Assembly: GCA_024196135.1 (NCBI GenBank)
Contig: JAMQCK010000383.1
Span: 1-25,320 of the forward strand
Source: Pleurotus ostreatus/Saccharomyces cerevisiae fusant
Lineage: Eukaryota > Opisthokonta
Length of the DNA: 25,320 nt
Direction: 5' to 3'
The position numbers and the translations under genes are program-made. Under the pieces are notes generated by a model. That model searched no databases and was not told the DNA's origin. It saw nothing but the letters and a program-made list of their open reading frames with translations. How positions within the stretch are numbered: position 1 is the stretch's first letter; each line of letters begins with the position of its first letter. This document shows positions 1 to 7,286 of this stretch, in pieces.

Positions 1-519
1 GTCATCGACTCCTCCATCCCTCCGCTCGACACCTCGCTTCGTGCGACCGGTCTCGGCTACAGCGATGCGGACTGGGCTTCGGACCCGGCCACGCGTAAAA
101 GCGTCTCCGGATACTCCATTTTCCTATATGGAGGACTCGTTTCCTGGTCGGCGGTCAAGCAGAAATGTGTCGCGCTCTCTTCGACAGAGGCCGAGTACGT
201 TGCCATGACGCACTTGCTACGCGAGTCGCTCTGGCTGCGACTCTTCGCACGTGAGCTGCGCTTGCCGCTGCCGGCGCCATTTCCCCTGCGGGTGGACAAC
301 CGCAGCGCGCTCTGCCTGGCGGAGGGCGAAGGGACGACCAGCCGGTCCAAACACATTGATGTTAAGTTTCACTTTATTCGTACTTATATTGACGATGGCT
401 CTTTCTCTCCCTCATGGATACCTACGGACGAGATGGTTGCCGACATATTTACTAAACCCCTTCCTGCCATTACCCACAACAAGCACAGCAGATCTTTGGG
501 TCTTGTGTCGCTTCGCTGA
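1..519 (+). mobile_element. Ty1/copia retrotransposon, 3' end of pol (RNase H)
   Basis: The frame is open from the first base to a TGA at 517-519 and encodes the last 172 residues of a copia polyprotein, so the 5' part lies outside the window. Diagnostic copia RNase H motifs are visible: GYSDADWASD near residues 19-28, SGYSIFLYGG, VSWSAVKQKCVALSSTEAEY, then SKHIDVKFHFIR and the terminal ADIFTKPLP. In this family the domain degrades the RNA strand during reverse transcription. The visible frame has no stop or frameshift, so this end is not decayed. The stop codon abuts the polypurine tract and 3' LTR. Whether the element is complete cannot be judged here. Confidence 0.95.
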
Positions 520-576
520 TGGGGGTGTGCTGAACCACGCGCTTGTCTCCTGACAGCACGTGATCCATTTCCGGGC

Positions 577-585
577 TTTATATAC
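577..585 (+). promoter_or_regulatory. TATA-like box in LTR U3
   Basis: TTTATATAC lies 25-30 bp before the first copy of the 47-bp repeat, so transcription (start of R) would begin near 605-615. A CACGTG palindrome at 557-562, a typical bHLH site, lies just upstream. The placement fits a copia U3 promoter; function is inferred. Confidence 0.5.
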
Positions 586-607
586 GATTCGTAGCCACCG
601 ATCACCT

Positions 608-757
608 CAGTCGTTTGTCCCATACCCCGACGACTGAGGTGAGTTCTCATACATATGGTACCTACTCCCTACTCACTGGATTAGACTGTCCGTCATCCAG
701 GTGATTATATCAGTCGTTTGTCCCATACCCCGACGACTGAGACTGTCCGTCATCCAG
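608..757 (+). repeat. 47-bp duplicated leader sequence, one copy interrupted by a 46-bp intron-like insert
   Basis: A 31-bp block at 608-638 recurs exactly at 711-741. A 16-bp block at 685-700 recurs exactly at 742-757. In the second copy the two blocks are contiguous. In the first copy they are separated by 639-684, which begins GTGAGT, ends TTAG and holds a CTCAC branch-like site about 10 nt before the end. Splicing 639-684 out of the first copy would give the second copy exactly. Both copies contain an inverted repeat (CTCAGTCG at 606-613 with CGACTGAG at 631-638), so the putative donor sits directly after a hairpin. Confidence 0.85.
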
Positions 758-924
758 CCAGATCGCAGCTTCCAGCACAAGAAAGCACAGAACATGCAGC
801 GCTATAGACTATAGTGGAAGAAGTTCCGCACCCGTACCTTCCCCGTCCCGCACTATGAGTACAGAACCATTTGCGTAGCACGTTGAAATTGTTCCCCGAA
901 AGCATCGGGAAATGGGTGCACCGG

Positions 925-1239
925 CTACGCGCGGAGAGCGCTCTTCGGAAGGAAGCACGTATTCGACGTGGCCTTTTGACTGCGTAAAACAAGGTGGTCA
1001 ATTGACTTCTTCCAAAAGTTCATACTGGGACAGAGCCGCACCTCTGTCGGGACATCATGTTTATTTTGAGAGCTACCTTGGCGGGCTTCGCGCGTTCGGA
1101 GAGAGTTCCTGAGCGACTCAACCGCCTCCTTCCTCCTCCTCATGAGCTCCATCGCAGCCTCCAGCTGCCTAATCCGCGTTTCGAGTATGTCGACCTCCCT
1201 GTCAAGTGCTTGCAGGGTCCTGCGTGATGTCCTATCCAA
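925..1239 (-). pseudogene. Possible relic of an F-box gene coiled-coil segment
   Basis: The minus-strand frame from about 1239 down to 1095 encodes a heptad-like segment: ALDREVDILETRI, then RQLEAAMELMRRRKEAVESL. It resembles the coiled coil that precedes the F-box in the three intact paralogues of this window. No F-box (RRLPxE) follows, the frame runs into unrelated residues, and the nominal start codon is TTG. I read it as a fragment or decayed remnant, but a chance charged frame is possible. Confidence 0.25.
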
Positions 1240-1928
1240 GGAAAAGTCTAGTTATCAACGAGAATATAGTGTAGAGGACAGAAACGCACTTGAGGTACGC
1301 ATCCGAGATACGATCTTCAAGGCCCATCTGCTGCTTTAGCAAAGGCGGCGCAAGCGAATAGACCACCATCCTCACCTTGTTCATCCAGCTGAGCCCGACC
1401 ACGAGCCATGACACTCCTCCTCTGTAACGCGCCTGACGAAGGCATCCTGACATTCGGATACCCCCACCGACCCCGTCGTATATATCCAAGCCCCTCAAGG
1501 CCGATAGGCGGCTATGATCACGAACGGGTCCGACTCGGACTTGGGCACGCGCCAATGGCACGGCGGAGCGTGTCCGGGATGAGGCCGGATAGAGCGTCAG
1601 GCATATCCGAATGCAGCGGCAGGCGTATCCGGATACAGTGAAGGACGTAGCCTATTCAGTTATCCATGTCCGACACGGTGTGGGTGCACCCATTCGGCCA
1701 GGCGGGCTTGAACCGAGTCGGGGAGCGGTTGAGGGTTTTATGGACGAACACGCGAGAGGGAGTACGTGACGAGCGTGCGACGCCCCGATATCGGGCTTTT
1801 GAGACGCGAGGGATTCTAAAGAAGCGCTGAGAAGGAATGAAGTGTCGGGTAGGCTACAGAGTATACCACAGGCATCGTCGCGAGCGAAGCTGAGATTATT
1901 GTCGGCAAAGTCCGAAGGATGCGTAATC

Positions 1929-1964
1929 ACGGCATTCGCCGTAACGCCACATAAGCATGTAGGC
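1929..1964 (-). repeat. 36-bp repeat with internal hairpin, inverted copy A
   Basis: Read on the minus strand this matches 5034-5069 of the plus strand at 31 of 36 positions, and at 24 of 25 over the core (1929-1953 versus 5045-5069). The core ends in ACGGC-GAAT-GCCGT, a perfect 5-bp stem with a 4-nt loop. The two copies lie in opposite orientation about 3.1 kb apart and bracket the TIM22-FES1 pair. Identity is unknown; it may be a fragment of a small transposon. Confidence 0.6.
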
Positions 1965-2483
1965 GCGCCCCGCAGACTTGTACCCCGGGATGGCTCTTCC
2001 CAGTCTTTGCTGAGCACAGACTATGTTTGGCACAGGTGGAAGAGAAGGACTTAGACACCCGTCCGTCCGTCCGTCGTCTTGAAGACGAAGAAGAGGCTTG
2101 GTCGACGCCATATTCTAGCGAAGACCTCGGCGGCAATGACGAGGAACTGGAGGTGGAACTTGAGCTTCATTGTGAAGGGGTTTGGACGACCAAAGGACTT
2201 TCAAGTTCCACAGTGTCCTTGGGCATAGATAGGCGTCGAGCGTCTATCACTCGTAAGGTTTCCAGCGATCCAATGTGCAGGGCGGGGGGATACATACCCC
2301 GCCCCTCTGATCATTAATGGGAAACATACAATATACAGCGCGCGCGAGCGATGAGTGGTGGTGTGACGCGCCGAGCGCATTAGTTGTGGCTTCACGCGTC
2401 CCGAAGGGGAGTCGTTACGGATAGCATGACCTGTCGTGAACAGGGCGAGGGTAGTGAGGTGTAGGAGCGCCGAGAGCGGGGAA

Positions 2484-3250
2484 CTAGTCCTCGCTGTGGG
2501 TCACGATTAGACAGAATACAGATGATAAAGGAGCATAACGCACTCTGGCGGTTCTCTCCTGAGGTACATGTCGATGGCTGCTGAGAAACCGGCGAATGCG
2601 ACACCTCCCATGAACGCTGCCTTCGGCCCCGAGTTCCGCGCCAATATGCCACCAGCCAGAAACCCCGCGGTCACGGAGTTCGTGAGGTCGTTCTTGGCCC
2701 GATACTATGCGTCCCCTTTAGCCATACGGAACGCAGAAGAGAGGCAGAGCCACGCACCGACTCGATCACGCACTCGATGCCCGCATAGAGCGCGCCGACC
2801 TTGGCGAAGCCCTTGCCGGACGACCAGGCGGACTTTGCCATGTCCTTGATGATGGCCCCTGCCTTTTGATGTCGTGCGAGCTGTGCGTGCTGGTCGCGGA
2901 GGGTCGGATCCTCGTACGCGAAGCCCGTTGACAGCATGGAGAAGAACATGCCGATTGCCATACCTGAGGTCCTTCAGCGACTGCTTGTCAAGCACGAAGA
3001 AGTGAGAGCGGGGGAAGTCCCGTCAAGAGGAAGACGGTAGTATGCGAGGGGAAAGAAGGGGACACGCACCACCAACACCGGCGAGGACGGTCTTGACCGC
3101 GCAGGACTCCTGCACACGTTCCATTGTGCGGTTCATCTTCTGCTGCTCCATCATCATGGCCCGGTCATCTTCGCTGAAGCCTGGCGGCAGAGGCTCCTTT
3201 CCCGGCAGGAAGTATGGTGGCAGCACCCGCGGGTCTATCTCGAGGGGCAT
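2484..3250 (-). CDS. TIM22: Mitochondrial inner-membrane translocase subunit Tim22
   Basis: Four exons (3250-3070, 2963-2758, 2704-2544, 2493-2484) give 185 residues, the usual size for this family. Tim22 forms the inner-membrane channel that inserts multi-pass carrier proteins arriving through the intermembrane space. Family signatures are clear: PGKEPLPPG near residue 17, ESCAVKT (48-54), TGFAYEDP (73-80), [17 protein letters not shown] (112-128), YRAKND (130-135), [11 protein letters not shown] (153-163) and [10 protein letters not shown] (171-180). Cys50 and Cys125 correspond to the conserved pair. Membrane helices lie about 55-76, 114-130, 138-152 and 160-176. The ATG at 3250 is the first after an in-frame stop. 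The last exon adds only the end of PPDED and the stop. The first intron is long (106 bp); the others are 50-53 bp. FES1 lies upstream on the same strand, 178 bp away. Confidence 0.95.
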
Positions 3251-3428
3251 CGGGAACGCGTAGCGCGGCGGCAAAGGAGGAAACGCGCCCGATCAGCGTG
3301 CCGGAGACCGGGCCGGTACTGTATTCGTGGCGTCGAATGTTGTGGTTGAGTTCTGCAAAAAGGACTACAGCGATACAGAGGTCTAATATACACGTAGCGG
3401 TAGGTCGAATACATCTACAGGCATCGCT

Positions 3429-4736
3429 CTATGCGTTGAGCTTGGCGGAGAACTCCTCCAGCTCTTGATGACCAAGAGCCAGCTTTTCAGCCGCATTCCC
3501 CTTCTCTTTCTGCGCCGACAGCCATTGTCGAAGCTTGCCTTTTGAGTCTGGAGTGATGGGTTGGCGGAGGAGGACAAGGTAGGTGTGCAGTATCCTGTGA
3601 TTTCGATGTCAACACCCGGTAGAGCACGCTATCGAAGAATACTTACCTGACACAACCCTCAACGAAGTCAAGGTCCTCCTCGGCTTCGTCACCGTCGACG
3701 CCAGAGGGTACGGGATTGACCAGCCCCTCAACGACCGAGTCCACGATCCCATGCTTCGCGAGCGCCGTGCGTGTCAACGGCGACGTCGCCCCGCGATCCG
3801 GATTCGCCAGCGCTGCCGCATGCGAGTTGGGGTGTGGCGCAGCTGGCGGGTCGGTGTGCAGTCGCGAGTCGGCCTCGCTTGGCTCAGCTGCCGTCACTGC
3901 GGTGCTACTCGCTTGGCTCTCCTCCGTGACATGCTCCTTCTCGCCCTGCGGGATCAGGAGCGCGTTAAGCAGGAAGATCGCCTTCCGGCGCACGGTGCGG
4001 TCGGGGTCGCTGAGCGCGTCCCGCAACGCGGCCCAGCCGGCGCCCTCGTCGTTGTCGAGCGTGCTGACGACGGGCGCGTTGTGCTTGATGAGGCCGGAGA
4101 GGGTGTAGATGACTTTGGAGCGGAGCTTGGCGGAGGAGTTGGGGGACGCAGGAGAGAGGAAGCCGAGTAGGGCGGGCAGGGGATCGAGCTTGATGTACTG
4201 GAGGTGGGTTAGAGGGGGAATCGGTGGATGCGGAAGGGCTACGCACCGAGTCCTGCGCGGATGGGTTGTTCTGTAACGCAGTCCCCACTACCCACAGCGC
4301 TTGCAGGGCAACGGGGGGTGGCGTGTCGGGAGAGGTAACCAACGAATGCAACGGTGCCCAAAGGTTAAGCTTCTCCAAGTCTGTCATCCCAGTCAGTATT
4401 TTATCCCCCAGCAGATAATCCATCTACTCACTGTTCGCGTTATCAATCTGCTCGATGAGCTACACAGAATTCCCAGTCAGCACAAGCCTCCCCGATCACA
4501 ACAAGCGCCCGACGCACCATCTCTAGATGATCCAACGCATCTACGCGCTCATCATCGCTCTTCGTCGCATCCGTTGCCGCCTGCACGTCCTCCTTCATCA
4601 ACTCGCTGTCCGGGCGACCGAGGATGTGGTCTACGATGCCCGGATCGAGAGCTTGAGGTGCGGGGCGGGGCTGCTGCTCCGCGCCCTCGGCAGGAGGGGC
4701 GGAGTTTGCGATCGACCAACGTAGTAGGCTTTCCAT
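3429..4736 (-). CDS. FES1: Hsp70 nucleotide exchange factor Fes1 (HspBP1 family)
   Basis: Five exons (4736-4518, 4459-4432, 4380-4247, 4197-3647, 3594-3429) give 365 residues. Fes1 is an armadillo-repeat protein that releases ADP from cytosolic Hsp70 and helps clear misfolded proteins. The N-terminus MESLLRWSIANS is the family hallmark. Joining exons 1-3 restores LEMLIEQIDNANNLEKLNLW (71-90), followed by ALQALWVVGTALQNNP and the arm repeats to RRKAIFLLNALL (198-208). Residues 212-268 form an Ala/Glu/Pro/Ser-rich insert that largely explains why it is longer than the roughly 290-residue yeast protein. The C-terminus is charged and helical. The start has a good context (ACC ATG G). A triple GAA motif with 10-bp spacing lies upstream, consistent with heat-shock control. 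Confidence 0.95.
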
Positions 4737-4835
4737 GGTCTAGTGCTAGGGCTTGGGTTGGGGGAAGGGGAAGAAAGGTAAGGAGAGTATTTTGGGCGCT
4801 AATTGAGCAGGCATTTCGGTATACTGGGCGCGTCT

Positions 4836-4860
4836 CGAAGTCTGCGGAAAGGCGTGGAAG
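4836..4860 (-). promoter_or_regulatory. Step-type heat-shock element upstream of FES1
   Basis: Three nGAAn units (nTTCn on the gene's strand) sit at 4836-4840, 4846-4850 and 4856-4860, separated by exact 5-bp gaps, 100-124 bp upstream of the FES1 start. This arrangement is one of the known binding layouts of fungal Hsf1, and FES1 is heat-shock controlled in yeast. Occupancy here is inferred. Confidence 0.5.
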
Positions 4861-5033
4861 TTTTGTGGCGAAATTCCCACACTGTGACGCTCCAGGTTCG
4901 AACCTGAGCAAGGCGTCTCTTGTGAGATAATATTTGAGATGTCTGTGCTTAAGCCAAAGAGACCGTCGGTAATAGGATGTACGAAAAAGTTCGAGAGATC
5001 AAGTGCTGAGCGCCGAGCATTGAAGCCTGGCAT

Positions 5034-5069
5034 GCCTAAACGTCTATGTGGCGTTTCGGCGAATGCCGT
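5034..5069 (+). repeat. 36-bp repeat with internal hairpin, copy B
   Basis: This is the plus-strand partner of 1929-1964, matching 31 of 36 positions with a conserved 25-bp core. The CGGC-GAAT-GCCG hairpin is kept. It lies about 184 bp upstream of F-box gene 1. Confidence 0.6.
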
Positions 5070-5252
5070 TCAATCACGGGACCAATCGCGCTCGTCACTG
5101 TGTGACACTGACAATACGCGGGCGGCGGGCGCCAACCACGGTTTTGTCTTGTACCATTCCTTGTCTCCGACTTGACTAGTCGTGCCACTGCTTAACCCAC
5201 CCTCGGCCACTGCTTACTCTGTCACTCAGTGGCAACCCAGCCTACAACAGCT

Positions 5253-6794
5253 ATGAACGACACTCGGCACCGTGCCACCCTCCTCCAAGAAGCCACCGCC
5301 CTCGTCGATCACGAACGCCTGAGCACAAGATGGGCGCCTTCTCCTCAAAACTCAGCAGCAATTCTCTCAGGCGCTCTTCAACTCGAGGACCGCATCTCCT
5401 ACGTCGATCATGAATCGCAGGACACAAGATCAACCCATCTCCGACTCGACGCCTCGTCGTGGCAAGAAAGCAACGGACGAGATCCTCTATGTGATGAGAA
5501 GGCGCCAGTCGACCATGACCTCAACATGCACAGCTATAATGCGGTGGCATGCGTTCAAAGCCTCCCTATGGAACTACTCGTCATAATATTCGAGCTCGTC
5601 GTCGAACCCCACAAATCACACTATGGACATCAGCTTCGCAGCCTTACCGGGACATGCCGCATGTGGCGCGAGGTCGCTTTCTCCACGCCCACTCTCTGGA
5701 CGACTATTCATCTCCACTGGTCAACCCTCTCACGACCATCGCCGCGTCGTCCGCGTGCCGCTCTCGTCGAGGCGCAATTAAAGTGGTCCGCCAACCGACC
5801 AATCGACGTGTTCGTCCACGTAGAGGACTCTTCCGAGATCACTGGATACGCGAGCGAACCTTGGAAACTGCTCCTCAGAAGCTCATCCCGTTGGAAGACG
5901 GCCACAATCGTCGTGGACGGCGGATATTGCGCTGACGAAATCTTGGGCCACCGTTTCGACCTCCATTGGCCACTACTCGAGAGTCTGAAGTTACGAGTCG
6001 GGCCTATGTGCGAAAACAGCAAGAGGCTGTTAGAAATGTTCAATGACGCGCCGAGGCTTCGTTACCTGCAAGTCCTCAGTCGCTCGCCTTGGTTGCGAAG
6101 AATCATATTCGGTCCAACATGGACCCTGACAACACTATCACTGCTCGGATTTACGATCGGCACCTGCCTACAGCTGATCCTACTCAACAGCGCGACGTTG
6201 AAGGTGCTCGAAGTGGCGGACATCCCGACAAACAAGGCTGCGACCACCAACGCATCGCCCCCTCGCACATGTCTACCAGCCTTGACGACCTTGCGGCTCG
6301 AAGCGGGAAGAGCATATAGATATCTATGCCCTCGGCTGCGTGTTCCGTCCTTGCAAGGTCTCACCCTTTTCAAGCCTCGTGCAAACTTCAATGACGAGCC
6401 CGTCCTCGATATGCTCAAACATTCGAGTGCAAGCCTGGTTCATCTCGGAGTCTACGACGCTAGTGCCGCACCGCAACGCGCTATCTTGCATCTCATGGCC
6501 GGCCTTCCTGACGTTGTATCGCTGACTCTGAATGCTCGTCGCGATCGGAGGCACCTGGACAAGGCCTTTTTCCTCGCGTTGACGCCCTCGGAAGACAATC
6601 CCAACTGTATTCTTCCTCGCCTACTGCACTTCTCGTTGTCAGTATCAAAAGACGACGAACCGGAGCCTATGCTACATGAAGAACTCGAGCAAACGTTCTA
6701 TGACCTGCGACGCGAGGCAAAGGTCGTTGGCGGTCATACCTATCCAGCACTGACGACGCGGACGCTCAATTTACTGCGGGATGTTTCTGTCTGA
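5253..6794 (+). CDS. F-box protein, divergent paralogue 1 (no acidic tail)
   Basis: A single exon of 513 residues. F-box proteins recruit substrates to SCF (Skp1-cullin) ubiquitin ligases. The F-box spans about 100-153: VQSLPMELLVIIFELVVEP, then LTGTCRMWREVAFSTPTLWTTI. A long leucine-rich body follows and ends in the family segment LTPSEDNPNCILPRL. The N-terminus (MNDTRHRATLLQEATALVDH) aligns with the paralogues, but residues 45-98, coiled coil in the others, are rich in His, Asp and Ser and look disrupted. The paralogues end in RNPGDD, a conserved intron and an acidic exon. Here the end is LNLLRDVSV and a stop, with no donor site. The start is the first ATG; the frame is open further upstream but only from a GTG. 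It is intact yet the most diverged copy. Confidence 0.85.
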   Translation: MNDTRHRATLLQEATALVDHERLSTRWAPSPQNSAAILSGALQLEDRISYVDHESQDTRSTHLRLDASSWQESNGRDPLCDEKAPVDHDLNMHSYNAVACVQSLPMELLVIIFELVVEPHKSHYGHQLRSLTGTCRMWREVAFSTPTLWTTIHLHWSTLSRPSPRRPRAALVEAQLKWSANRPIDVFVHVEDSSEITGYASEPWKLLLRSSSRWKTATIVVDGGYCADEILGHRFDLHWPLLESLKLRVGPMCENSKRLLEMFNDAPRLRYLQVLSRSPWLRRIIFGPTWTLTTLSLLGFTIGTCLQLILLNSATLKVLEVADIPTNKAATTNASPPRTCLPALTTLRLEAGRAYRYLCPRLRVPSLQGLTLFKPRANFNDEPVLDMLKHSSASLVHLGVYDASAAPQRAILHLMAGLPDVVSLTLNARRDRRHLDKAFFLALTPSEDNPNCILPRLLHFSLSVSKDDEPEPMLHEELEQTFYDLRREAKVVGGHTYPALTTRTLNLLRDVSV

Positions 6795-6977
6795 CAGGTG
6801 ATGAAAAATTTTGTCTTTTCCGATATATACACTGACGCACTCTACACAGCACGGCTACTGATAGGGACGAAGACAGAAAGAAATACGCTCCTTCGGCGGA
6901 GACGGAATTCAGCGCAAGGACGGCGTAGCTCAGCGAGGGCGCTGGTAAAATATAGTATTGTCAAAATCTGCATACTG

Positions 6978-7003
6978 TCCGTGATAGTATAATGGAAAGT
7001 ATG
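6978..7003 (+). pseudogene. tRNA-Asp-like 5' fragment
   Basis: TCCGTGATAGTATAATGG at 6978-6995 matches the acceptor strand and D-arm start of fungal tRNA-Asp almost base for base, and AGTAT of the D-stem follows. No proper anticodon stem-loop, T-arm (GGTTCGA) or 3' acceptor (TCACGGA) follows, so this is at most a truncated relic or part of a tRNA-derived short repeat. Confidence 0.4.
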
Positions 7004-7157
7004 CATGAGTTGCTCGCATCTGCCGTTCGTGAAGCTTTGAAAACATGACTCACCAGTGGATTAGAATTGGAAAAGTAATGCTTATGCACAGGATCCCATG
7101 CCCCGTTTGTGACCGTTTGTCGCAGAAACAGCTCGTCGAAATTCAACCACGAGTGTG

Positions 7158-7165
7158 TCACGTGA
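7158..7165. promoter_or_regulatory. TCACGTGA palindrome upstream of F-box gene 2
   Basis: An 8-bp perfect palindrome with a CACGTG core, the site class bound by bHLH and Cbf1-type regulators, 122 bp before the start codon. The same 8-mer precedes F-box gene 3, and three CACGTG cores precede F-box gene 4. Confidence 0.4.
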
Positions 7166-7286
7166 TTATTTGCAGATTGATCCGACCGTGTTTGCCACGC
7201 GTTTCTTGACCACCTACCACCATCATCTCCATCCCTTCAACCCTTGCGGCCATCCACGTATCACTCTGAGCCCAGTTCTGCCTCTT

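Larger units (their letters stand above)
526..779 (+). repeat. 3' long terminal repeat of the copia element
   Basis: The LTR begins TGTGCTG at 526-532 and ends CAGCACA at 773-779, a perfect 7-bp inverted pair with canonical TG...CA ends. It follows a short polypurine tract (ATGGGGG, 519-525) directly after the pol stop codon. At 254 bp the length is normal for a fungal copia LTR. Inside are a CACGTG palindrome (557-562), a TATA-like box (577-585), and a 47-bp sequence present twice (608-638 plus 685-700, and 711-757). The 5' LTR and target-site duplication are outside the window, so the borders rest only on the inverted ends and context. Confidence 0.8.
780..2483. other. 1.7-kb stretch with no convincing gene
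   Basis: No spliced or unspliced frame here gives a recognisable protein. It holds a coiled-coil-like frame (925-1239, listed separately), an imperfect 19-bp tandem repeat (1598-1616 and 1620-1638), a GTCC microsatellite near 2059-2073, and one half of a 36-bp inverted repeat pair (1929-1964). The right end should contain the 3' untranslated region of TIM22, which is transcribed toward it. It looks like decayed sequence next to a retrotransposon. Confidence 0.6.
4737..5252. other. Divergent intergenic region between FES1 and F-box gene 1
   Basis: These 516 bp serve as promoter for FES1 (leftward) and F-box gene 1 (rightward). Besides the heat-shock element they hold a 14-bp perfect palindrome (4893-4906) containing GGTTCGAACC, a 7-bp inverted repeat GTCTCTT/AAGAGAC spanning about 4914-4962, and copy B of the 36-bp repeat. 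No TATA box is evident and no gene is supported. Confidence 0.6.
6795..7286 (+). other. Intergenic region between F-box genes 1 and 2
   Basis: These 492 bp contain no supported protein. They hold a tRNA-Asp-like 5' fragment (6978-7003) and a TCACGTGA palindrome (7158-7165) 122 bp before the start of F-box gene 2. The left part is AT-richer than its surroundings and probably includes the 3' untranslated region of F-box gene 1. Confidence 0.6.

Noticed and set aside
700..713. A second leader intron in the LTR (CAG before GTGATTATATCAG)
   Set aside because: The interval is only about 10-13 nt, too short to be spliced.
1232..1561. A 109-codon minus-strand open frame
   Set aside because: No family resemblance, no splice-consistent extension, and composition like its non-coding surroundings.
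1929..1964. Helitron 3' terminus, because of the hairpin near the end of the repeat
   Set aside because: No CTRR-T end follows the hairpin in either copy and no TC start was found.
2059..2073. GTCC tetranucleotide run
   Set aside because: Only about four units, an ordinary microsatellite with no further significance.
2027..2317. A plus-strand frame with an acidic stretch, considered as an F-box acidic-tail exon
   Set aside because: No acceptor-linked upstream exon with the conserved PGDD end was found, and the acidic stretch is short and interrupted.
4850..4962. A tRNA gene around the GGTTCGAACC motif
   Set aside because: On neither strand do the T-stem, acceptor and anticodon arms pair properly. 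The GTCTCTT/AAGAGAC inverted repeat lies outside the T-arm order expected for a tRNA.
7155..7286. Upstream extension of F-box gene 2
   Set aside because: The open frame begins with GTG, not ATG, and the extension has no match in the paralogues. The ATG at 7287 fits the family N-terminus.
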